From positions 26,043-90,042 of the forward strand of contig NZ_NVXQ01000028.1 in NCBI RefSeq assembly GCF_002733955.1: a stretch of 64,000 nucleotides of DNA, written 5' to 3'. This DNA is from Hoeflea sp. GTDB lineage: Bacteria; Pseudomonadota; Alphaproteobacteria; Rhizobiales; Rhizobiaceae. The position numbers and the translations under genes are program-made. A model generated the notes under the pieces. That model had not been told where the DNA came from, ran no database searches, and saw only the letters and a list, made by a program, of their open reading frames with translations. Below are positions 57,313 to 64,000 of the stretch, in pieces. The first letter of the stretch is position 1. Each line of letters opens with the position of its first letter.

Positions 57313-58485
57313 TCACAGGCTCCTTGCAATCAACAGCTTCATGATCTCGTTGGTTCCGCCGTAGATCCGCTGCACCCGCGCGTCGCGGAACATCCGGGCC
57401 ACCGGATACTCGTTCATGTAGCCATAGCCGCCATGCAGCTGCACGCATTCATCCGCCACCTTGCACTGCAGGTCGGTGGTCAGATACTTGGCCATCGACG
57501 CGGTGGTCGAGCTGAGCTGCCCTTTCAGGTGCTCACCAACGCAGTGATTGACAAACACCCGCGCCATGGTCGCTTCCGATTTCAGTTCCGCCAGCTTGAA
57601 CTGGGTATTCTGGAAATCCATGATCGTCTTGCCGAAGGCCTTGCGCTCCTTGACGTAATCGATGGTGATCGCCAGTGCCCGCTCGATCATCGAGATCGCC
57701 TGGTTGGCAATCAGCAGCCGCTCCTGCGGCAATTCCGTCATCAGCTGGGCAAAGCCTTGACCTTCCTCGGTGCCAAGCATGTTAGCCGTCGGTATCCGCA
57801 CATCATCGAAAAACAGTTCCGAGGTGTCATTACTCTTGAGCCCGACCTTGTCGAGATTGCGGCCACGCCGGAACCCTTCGACCTCGTCGGTCTCGACCAC
57901 CATCAGCGAAACGCCCTTGGCGCCTTTCGTCGGGTCGGTCTTGGTCACGACAATGATCAGGTTGGCGTGCTGGCCATTGGTGATGAATGTCTTCGAGCCA
58001 TTGATGACGTAGTGGTTGCCATCTTTCTTGGCCGTGGTCTTGATGCCTTGCAGATCGGATCCCGCGCCGGGTTCGGTCATGGCGATGGCGCCGATCATCT
58101 CGCCGGTGGCCATCTTCGGAAGCCATTTCTGCTTCTGCTCTTCCGAGCCGAAATGCAGGATGTAGGGGGCAACGATGGCGTTGTGCAGCGCGATCCCGAA
58201 CCCGTCGGTTCCGGTGCGGCCGAGTGCTTCGATGATGGCTGCCTCATGGGCGTAAGTCCCGCCCGAACCGCCATATTCCTCGGGCATCGCCGCGCACAAG
58301 AGGCCGGCTGCACCGGCGCCTTCCCAGGCGCTGCGGTCAACCATTTCCTGCTTTTCATAACGGTCGTAATGCGGAACCACTTCCGCTTCCAGCCAGCGGC
58401 TGGCCATGTCCTCGAGCATGGCAACGTCGTCTTCCATCCAGTCCGGACGGGGTACGCCAAGCACTTCCGATGGCAATGTCGCCAT
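57313..58485 (-). CDS. Acyl-CoA dehydrogenase
   Basis: FAD enzyme for the first step of beta-oxidation. 390 residues. FAD/substrate signature AIAMTEPGAGSDLQGIKTTA (near residue 136), the second signature ECVQLHGGYGYMNEYPVARMFRDARV, and the catalytic-Glu region IYGGTNEIMKLLIARSL at the C-terminus, giving E at the usual position. The chain length is not clear; a medium- or long-chain role is inferred from the operon. Two bases separate its stop from the GST start. Confidence 0.93.
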   Translation of the reverse strand: MATLPSEVLGVPRPDWMEDDVAMLEDMASRWLEAEVVPHYDRYEKQEMVDRSAWEGAGAAGLLCAAMPEEYGGSGGTYAHEAAIIEALGRTGTDGFGIALHNAIVAPYILHFGSEEQKQKWLPKMATGEMIGAIAMTEPGAGSDLQGIKTTAKKDGNHYVINGSKTFITNGQHANLIIVVTKTDPTKGAKGVSLMVVETDEVEGFRRGRNLDKVGLKSNDTSELFFDDVRIPTANMLGTEEGQGFAQLMTELPQERLLIANQAISMIERALAITIDYVKERKAFGKTIMDFQNTQFKLAELKSEATMARVFVNHCVGEHLKGQLSSTTASMAKYLTTDLQCKVADECVQLHGGYGYMNEYPVARMFRDARVQRIYGGTNEIMKLLIARSL

Positions 58486-58560
58486 GTCTTCCTCCCGAAG
58501 TTTCAGGCGGGCACATGAACGTGCCCGCCATCATTCTCAATTCAAGCAGTCCGATGCTGC

Positions 58561-60357
58561 TTAAAACGCCTCCTCGGCGAGCTCCATCATCGTCTCGCAG
58601 CCGGTCTCGATGCGGGTCTTGCGCAGCGCGGTCTCGGGCATGATGCGTTCCATGTAGAACTTGCCGACCAGCAGCTTGGAGGCGAGGAACTCTTCCTTGC
58701 CATCGGCACCGGCGGCACGTTTTTCAACGGCTGCCTTGGCCATCAGCGCCCACATGTAGCCAAGCGACACAAGACCGAACAGGTGCATGTAGTCGGTTGA
58801 GGCAGCGCCGGCATTTTCGGGCTTTTCCATCGCTTTCTGCATCAGCCACATGGTCGAGGCCTGCAGGTCGTTGAGACCCTTCTTCAGGCCCTTGGTGTAG
58901 AGCGTCAGCTCTTCGTTCTCGCGGTTTTCCTCGCAGAAATCGCCGACTTCCTTGAAGAACGCCATCACCGCACGGCCACCGTTCTGGCCGAGCTTGCGGC
59001 CGACCAGGTCGAGTGCCTGGATGCCGTTGGCGCCTTCATAGATCATCGCAATACGGGCATCGCGGACATACTGGCTCATGCCCCATTCCTCGATGTAGCC
59101 GTGGCCGCCGAACATCTGCTGCGCCATCACCGCATGGTCAAAGCCCTTGTCGGTGAGCACGCCCTTGACCACCGGGGTGACCAGGGTGAGCAGGTCGTCT
59201 GCTTCCTGCACGTCGCTCTCGACATCGGACTTGTGCGCCACATCGGATTTCAGTGCAGTCCACAGCATGAAGGCGCGGCCGGCCTCGTTGAAGGCGCGGA
59301 TGGTCATCAGCGTCCGGCGCACGTCGGGATGCACGATGATCGGATCGGCTTTCTTGTCGGGGAACTTGGCGCCGGACAGCGACCGGCCCTGCAAACGCTC
59401 GCGTGCATAGGCAACGGCATTCTGATAGGCGATTTCGCCCATCGCCTGGCCCTGCAGGCCGACGCCGAGGCGGGCCTCGTTCATCATCACGAACATCGCC
59501 TTGAGACCGGCATTTTCCTTGCCGATCAGGTAGCCGGTGGCCTCGTCGTAATTCATCACGCAGGTCGCGTTGCCGTGGATGCCCATCTTCTCTTCGAGCG
59601 ATCCGCAGGTGACCGGGTTGCGCTCGCCGAGCGCGCCGTCATCACCGACCATGATCTTCGGCACGATGAACAGCGAGATGCCTTTCACGCCTTCCGGAGC
59701 GCCCTCGATGCGGGCCAGAACCAGATGGATGATATTGTCCGACATGTCGTGTTCGCCGGCCGAGATAAAGATCTTCTGGCCGGAAATCTTGTAGCTGCCG
59801 TCGTCCTGCGGCACAGCCTTGGTGCGCAGCAGACCCAGATCGGTGCCGCAATGCGGCTCCGTCAGGTTCATCGTACCGGTCCATGTGCCTTCGATCATTT
59901 TCGGCAGAAACTTGCTTTTCTGCTCGTCAGTGCCGTGCTCGGCAATCGCGGCCACCGCACCCTGGGTCAGGCCCGGATACATCAGCAGCGAAAGGTTGGC
60001 CGAGATCATGTATTCGGAAACCGCGGTGTGCAGCGTATAGGGCAGGCCCTGGCCGCCATATTCGGGGGATGCGGCAAGGCCAAGCCATCCGCCTTCGCAA
60101 TATTGCTTGTAGGCTTCCTTGAAGCCCTTCGGTGTCGAAACACTCGCGTCGTCATGGCGAACGCAACCTTGCTGGTCGCCGACCTGATTGAGCGGCAGCA
60201 TCACCTCTTCGGCAATCCGCGCGCCTTCCTGCAGGACAGCTTCGACAATGTCCGGACTTGCGTCGGCAAAGCCGGGAAGATTCATGTAGCGCTCATAGCC
60301 GAGCACATCGTTGAGAATGAAAAGCGTATCGTCGACCGGAGCCTTAAAGACTGGCAT
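58561..60357 (-). CDS. Acyl-CoA dehydrogenase with C-terminal extension (FadE-like)
   Basis: 598 residues, longer than the classical form because of an N-terminal helical extension and a C-terminal domain (about 470-598, DUF4445-like helical part with WLMQKAMEKPENAGA). Landmarks: NLTEPHCGTDLGLLRTKAVP, QKIFISAGEHDM and FGGHGYIEEWGMSQYVRDARIAMIYEGANGIQALDL with the catalytic Glu. First gene of the five-gene operon, with an operator-like palindrome about 75 bp upstream. Confidence 0.93.
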   Translation of the reverse strand: MPVFKAPVDDTLFILNDVLGYERYMNLPGFADASPDIVEAVLQEGARIAEEVMLPLNQVGDQQGCVRHDDASVSTPKGFKEAYKQYCEGGWLGLAASPEYGGQGLPYTLHTAVSEYMISANLSLLMYPGLTQGAVAAIAEHGTDEQKSKFLPKMIEGTWTGTMNLTEPHCGTDLGLLRTKAVPQDDGSYKISGQKIFISAGEHDMSDNIIHLVLARIEGAPEGVKGISLFIVPKIMVGDDGALGERNPVTCGSLEEKMGIHGNATCVMNYDEATGYLIGKENAGLKAMFVMMNEARLGVGLQGQAMGEIAYQNAVAYARERLQGRSLSGAKFPDKKADPIIVHPDVRRTLMTIRAFNEAGRAFMLWTALKSDVAHKSDVESDVQEADDLLTLVTPVVKGVLTDKGFDHAVMAQQMFGGHGYIEEWGMSQYVRDARIAMIYEGANGIQALDLVGRKLGQNGGRAVMAFFKEVGDFCEENRENEELTLYTKGLKKGLNDLQASTMWLMQKAMEKPENAGAASTDYMHLFGLVSLGYMWALMAKAAVEKRAAGADGKEEFLASKLLVGKFYMERIMPETALRKTRIETGCETMMELAEEAF

Positions 60358-60431
60358 GGATCCTCATCCCTTGTAGTTACGTCGCCTCGGGCACGATAGC
60401 CCGGCGATCCTCGTAGAGCGGCATACTAAAC

Positions 60432-60455
60432 TTTGACGTTTGCGTAAACGTAAAA
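60432..60455 (-). promoter_or_regulatory. Operator of the fad operon
   Basis: TTTGACGTTTGCGTAAACG followed by TAAAA contains TTGACG-N4-CGTAAA and an inner ACGTTT/AAACGT dyad. The same TTGACG-N4-CGT geometry lies before fadD. On the minus strand, TTTACG (60454-60449) and TAGTAT (60428-60423) are 20 bp apart, the long spacer typical for MerR regulators. Confidence 0.5.
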
Positions 60456-60643
60456 AATTGGCCTGATCACGTCCTCAGACCCACCTTGGGCCCGAAATCC
60501 ATCAAAAACCAGTATTTTTTGATTCTTCGGTCAAGAAAAAATCAAAAAACAGACCGTCCTTGTGAATTCAAAATTGGTGTTTTTGGCGGTGAGGGGAAAG
60601 GGGCTGCGGCGGTTTGAAGCGGCATCTGCAGGGAGCAGCCAAC

Positions 60644-60668
60644 AAAAAACCCGCCTTTTGAGCGGGTT
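60644..60668 (-). terminator. Terminator of the MerR gene
   Basis: AACCCGC and GCGGGTT form a 7-bp stem with a 7-nt loop; on the minus strand a TTTTTTGTT tail follows. It lies about 60 bp after the merR stop. Confidence 0.8.
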
Positions 60669-60726
60669 GGCAAAGCCTGGCGATGACCGGTTGGTGACGA
60701 GAGCGTCTCGTTAAGCGAACGACGCT

Positions 60727-61137
60727 CTATTCCGATTCAGCCAGCATGTCGCGGACCACTGTTATGGTCCGTTCGAGCTCGTCGATAGCGGTGTTGATGC
60801 TGTGGCGTTGCTCTTCCAGCACCCGCATCTGCGCCTCGCCTTTCGACAGCGCCACCTTGAGCTGGGTGGTGTTCTTGCCGCGGGGATCGTACAGATCGAT
60901 CATCCGCTTGACCTCGGTCAGCGAAAATCCGACCCGCTTGCCAAGCAGGATGAGTTTGAGGCGGGCGCGGTCACGCTTGGAGAACAGACGCGTCACCCCG
61001 ACGCGTGTTGGCTTGAGCAGCCCCTTGTCTTCATAAAAACGCAAGGTGCGCAGCGTGACGCCGAACTCCTCTGCCAGATCGCCGATCTTATAAACCGGCT
61101 CGTCGTGATCGGCGCTGGTGTCTGTCATATCATTCAT
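60727..61137 (-). CDS. MerR-family transcriptional regulator
   Basis: 136 residues. MerR N-terminal winged helix with YKIGDLAEEFGVTLRTLRFYEDKGLLKPTRVG (about 15-46), then a dimerisation coiled coil (about 85-135). It has no cysteine metal site and so resembles the LiuR-type regulators that respond to acyl-CoA-related signals. It is next to, and on the same strand as, the fad operon and is the natural candidate for reading the dyads at 60.4 kb and 19.06 kb. Separate transcript because of its own terminator. Confidence 0.9.
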   Translation of the reverse strand: MNDMTDTSADHDEPVYKIGDLAEEFGVTLRTLRFYEDKGLLKPTRVGVTRLFSKRDRARLKLILLGKRVGFSLTEVKRMIDLYDPRGKNTTQLKVALSKGEAQMRVLEEQRHSINTAIDELERTITVVRDMLAESE

Positions 61138-61459
61138 GGTTGGGCAAAGCCGCCATTTGTCTCGGTTGCTATATCAATCAAATTCGGTGTGACATTAAAC
61201 CTTCTGGAACGTCAAGTCGCGGCCTTTTCCGGGCTTCGGTCAGAAGAAAAGTAACCTTGGTTAACGGGTTGTTTACCACGTTTCGCCGAATGTGGGGCCG
61301 AAGAGCAGTAAGCCCGGATTCGTTGTATCTTGTTTTTGCCGGTTTGAAGTCTGGCCTTTCGGTATCCGGTTTTTCCGGTGACCCGGATGGCGGTATGGAT
61401 GTGCTGCGGACGGGGGTGGGGCGGCAAGCCCCGGTCAACAACGCGAAGCGGAAGCAAAA
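61138..61459. promoter_or_regulatory. merR-podJ divergent promoter region
   Basis: A 322-bp gene-free region. It contains TTAA-N7-TTTA at 61261-61275, 7 of 8 positions of the CtrA box (TTAA-N7-TTAA), and a GATTC (GANTC, CcrM) site at 61317-61321. In Caulobacter, podJ is controlled by the CtrA/GcrA/DnaA circuit, so these sites are plausible but not proved. Confidence 0.45.
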
Positions 61460-64000
61460 ATGAACGGATCGCGATCTCATTCAAGCAGGCCCAGTGCAAG
61501 CGGATCCTCGCTGGATTCGCTTAATCGCACGATCGAGAGCCTTGAAGCGCGGATTGAAAGCATGCTCGGCCGCAGCGGTGATGTCACCGCCGGACGACAG
61601 CCTGCGACACCACAACAGACCACGGCACCAAAATCGCAGTCGCAAGGCCTCGGCAGCGATTTGCTGGAAGACATTCGTGCCCGCCAGCGGGCGCTTGAGC
61701 AAACCCAGCGTGAGGCGGCAATGAAGGTAGCTGCGCCCACAGCCGCGCCCGGTGCTGTGGCTCAAGGCGCGCGACCTGCTCAAAAATCTGCTGCTGCCGC
61801 CCAGATGCAGTCGGCCGCACCCCAGGACGCGCGACCGGACCTGAGCCAGCAACTCATCAACGAGATGACGGCGTTGCGCCGCGAAATGGCCGAATTGCGC
61901 GCGGAAGCCCGTGATCAATCGCTGCCGCGGGAACTGCGTCAGGATCTCGCCGGCATTTCAGCGTCCATTGATGCGCTTGGCACCCATGACGGTGGGGCGG
62001 ATGCGCTCAGGCTGGAACTGGACTCCATGCGCGGCATGGTCGATCAGTTGGCCCGGGAGGAAAGCGTCCGTGCGCTGGAAAACCGTTGGCAATCGGTAGA
62101 GGAACAGGTTTCCGGACTGGACATGGCCGCGCTCCGCGATGAACTGGTCAATCTGGCCTATCGCGTCGATGAAATCCGCGAATTCCTTGCCACCATGCCC
62201 GCTTCGGGCCAGGGCCAGGCGATCGAAGACAAGATTGTCGATCTATCCCAGGCGATCGAGGCAATGACCCACCAGACGGTAGCGGCCGGCCCCGATTTCC
62301 CCGCCCAGTTCGAGATGCTGGGTGCACGGCTTGACGAAATCACCCGCGCCATCTCGGCCATGCCGGCCGCCGTCTCATCCACACCCGACACCGCGCCGTT
62401 CGAGCGGCTTGAAGCCCGGCTGGCCTCTGTCGCCCAGAAAATTGATGAGCTCGAACCCTCCACGGTCGAAACCGAAATCGGCAGCCGCATAGAGCACCTT
62501 GCCGCGCGGGTGGCGCAACTGGCCGACGAAGAGGCGATCGCCCGCCTGGACGCGCGGATCGAGAATCTGCAGACGTTCATGGAAAGTGGCGCGCGTGACG
62601 ACCGCATGCCCGAGCTCGCAGATTACCTCAACGACATTACCGGCAAGATCGAAGCGCTTGACGCCCGCGGCATCGATGAATCGCTGATCGCCCGTCTGGA
62701 TCAGCTGGCGCATCAGATCGAAAGCCTCTCGGTGCCGGCGCCGCAGGCCAGTGCAGTTCCCGAGGCCGTGATCGGTCGGCTGGAAGCACTCATCGGCCGT
62801 GCCGAAGCCACTGTCTCGCGCAGCGTCGACCCGCTGCCCGGGCTCGAGACACTCGACGCCCGTCTGGCCGACATCGCTCACAAGCTGCAGCAGGCTGAAG
62901 TCACCGCCGCCGGCCATGCCATGCAGCCGGTCAACGGGCTCGAAAATGTCGAAGCACAGCTGGCCGAGATCTCGGCTCGGCTCGACCGGCCCTATATTGA
63001 ACAGGCTCCGGTGATGATGCCGGGTATCGAGAACCTGGAAGCCCGTCTGGCCGATATCGCCGAGCGGCTGGACATGTCCAGCAACAGCGGATCGGGTCCC
63101 AGCGATCAGGCCATGCGCGGCCTCGAAGACCAGATTTCCAACCTGTCCCGCCTGATCAGCTCGGCGCCGTCAGGGGCCGGCTCCGAAGCATTTGACGAAC
63201 GCCTGGCTTCCATCGAGGAGCATCTGGCAACCAGTGATGAATTCGTGGTCGAGGCCGCCCGACAGGCGGCAGAAGCAGCACTGTCTGCCTATTCCGGCCA
63301 GGTCGGCAATACGCCGACACCGCAATCGCTCGCCAATATGGAAGTCATCACCGCACTGGCCGATGATCTCAAGGCGCTGGAAAGCCTCAGCCGCAAGACC
63401 GAGGACCGCACCACGCGCGCTTTCGAGGCGGTGCAGGAAACCATGCTGAAAATCGCAGGCCGGCTGGAACGTCTCGATACGCCGGTTTCGCAGGGCGTTG
63501 CCGACGTGCAAATGCCGCGCACCTCGACCCAGCCGCTCGATGCAGCCATGCAGGCCTCCCCGGATTATCAGGACGAAATCCACCAGGCCGAGCTCACCCA
63601 CGCCGAACACAAGGCCAACCCGGCGCGCACACCATCGGAAGCTGCCGCAATGGCCGCAGCCTATGCCGCAAGCCAAGAGCCCGAGGCCGACAGCCAGGAA
63701 CTCGCGGCAGACGAGACGGACAGCGGCAGCGAGAAATCCTTCCTCTCCGGCCTGGCCGCCCGGATCCGGCCAGGCAAGGACAATTCCGGTCCCCAGGCTG
63801 AGCCGCAGTTCACCGAAGACAACACGCCGCCGCTTGATCCGTCGATGGAAATGGATGCGGAAACCGCGAACATGCCGCTCGAACCAGGTTCGGGCGCCCC
63901 GGATATCAACCGGATCCTGCAGAAGGTGCGGGAGGCCCAGGCGGCTGAACGCAATCGCGAAGGTGGCCCGGCCGATAACGGCTCGGAAAAATCCGAGTTT
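61460..64000 (+). CDS. podJ: PodJ-like polar organelle development protein, N-terminal part (3' end outside window)
   Basis: Open to the window end, 847 codons seen from ATG 61460. The N-terminus MNGSRSHSSRPSASGSSLDSLN is Ser-rich; then a very long coiled-coil (about 15-760) with few prolines, containing heptads such as LNRTIESLEARIESML. Three imperfect copies of GLExLxARLADIAxKL occur at 461-476, 493-508 and 522-537. The part in the window ends in an acidic, Pro-rich region; the peptidoglycan-binding/Sel1 part of known PodJ would be beyond the edge. The assignment rests on architecture and on the fad-operon neighbourhood seen in rhizobia. Scaffold of cell polarity. Confidence 0.75.
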   Translation, partial: MNGSRSHSSRPSASGSSLDSLNRTIESLEARIESMLGRSGDVTAGRQPATPQQTTAPKSQSQGLGSDLLEDIRARQRALEQTQREAAMKVAAPTAAPGAVAQGARPAQKSAAAAQMQSAAPQDARPDLSQQLINEMTALRREMAELRAEARDQSLPRELRQDLAGISASIDALGTHDGGADALRLELDSMRGMVDQLAREESVRALENRWQSVEEQVSGLDMAALRDELVNLAYRVDEIREFLATMPASGQGQAIEDKIVDLSQAIEAMTHQTVAAGPDFPAQFEMLGARLDEITRAISAMPAAVSSTPDTAPFERLEARLASVAQKIDELEPSTVETEIGSRIEHLAARVAQLADEEAIARLDARIENLQTFMESGARDDRMPELADYLNDITGKIEALDARGIDESLIARLDQLAHQIESLSVPAPQASAVPEAVIGRLEALIGRAEATVSRSVDPLPGLETLDARLADIAHKLQQAEVTAAGHAMQPVNGLENVEAQLAEISARLDRPYIEQAPVMMPGIENLEARLADIAERLDMSSNSGSGPSDQAMRGLEDQISNLSRLISSAPSGAGSEAFDERLASIEEHLATSDEFVVEAARQAAEAALSAYSGQVGNTPTPQSLANMEVITALADDLKALESLSRKTEDRTTRAFEAVQETMLKIAGRLERLDTPVSQGVADVQMPRTSTQPLDAAMQASPDYQDEIHQAELTHAEHKANPARTPSEAAAMAAAYAASQEPEADSQELAADETDSGSEKSFLSGLAARIRPGKDNSGPQAEPQFTEDNTPPLDPSMEMDAETANMPLEPGSGAPDINRILQKVREAQAAERNREGGPADNGSEKSEF

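Larger units (their letters stand above)
60358..60726. other. fad operon promoter region between fadE-like gene and merR terminator
   Basis: A 369-bp gene-free region. It holds the TTGACG-type operator at 60432-60455, a candidate -10 TAGTAT at 60423-60428 on the minus strand, a 10-bp inverted repeat TTTTTTGATT (60515-60524) / AATCAAAAAA (60540-60549) and the merR terminator at 60644-60668. It has no credible gene. Confidence 0.6.

Overview
The window is ordinary chromosome from an alphaproteobacterium of the Rhizobiales. This is inferred from GcrA, a PodJ-type polarity protein, the phoR-pstSCAB-phoU-phoB order, a SAM-II riboswitch before metZ and the gcrA-argD-argF-hslO order. A bacterial voltage-gated sodium channel and the overall gene set suggest a marine member, perhaps near Hoeflea, but the genus cannot be proved from the sequence. 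GC is high throughout except in one mobile element at about 49.9-52.3 kb.

Layout. 0-5.5 kb: trehalose synthesis (otsB, cut by the window edge, and otsA), two cell-wall lipoproteins (L,D-transpeptidase and M23 peptidase) and a HerA-like ATPase. 5.8-10.7 kb: a nucleotide-sugar cassette (rfbF, rfbG, a 3,5-epimerase and a C-methyltransferase, each overlapping the next by 4 bp) with a convergent sugar aminotransferase. 10.9-21.5 kb: D-amino-acid transaminase, an atypical SDR, pyrC and pyrE, a sugar kinase, pgi, fadD, PPK2 and fumC. 21.6-29.3 kb: a complete phosphate regulon, with a tandem Pho box before pstS. 29.4-33.7 kb: gcrA, argD, argF and hslO. 33.8-44.5 kb: an RND efflux pair, trkH-apaG, a CDP-alcohol phosphatidyltransferase, metZ behind a SAM-II riboswitch, dcd and a NavAb-like sodium channel. 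44.6-49.8 kb: tRNA-Gly(CCC), a GT2 glycosyltransferase whose 3' end runs antisense into that tRNA, a solute-binding protein, a sterol-desaturase-like enzyme, a TerB-like protein and a LexA/CI-like S24 repressor. 49.9-52.3 kb: an IS1595-family transposon with both ends and an 8-bp target duplication identifiable, carrying four passenger genes. 52.3-60.4 kb: an HCCA isomerase homologue and a five-gene beta-oxidation operon (two acyl-CoA dehydrogenases, GST, thiolase, FadB-type enzyme). 60.7-64 kb: a MerR regulator, the likely controller of the operon, and the 5' part of podJ, cut by the window edge.

How it fits together. PhoR and PhoB sense phosphate and act on the Pho box before pstS; PstSCAB imports phosphate and PhoU links the two. 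The fad operon and the distant fadD share a TTGACG-N4-CGT(C/A)AA dyad that could be read by the adjacent MerR protein. gcrA is preceded by four GANTC methylation sites in 37 bp, and podJ by a CtrA-like box and one GANTC, which fits the CcrM/GcrA/CtrA cell-cycle circuit. The least described material is the passenger module of the IS1595 element: a protein with an RNxxxH (HEPN-like) motif and a 52-aa partner whose start codons overlap divergently.
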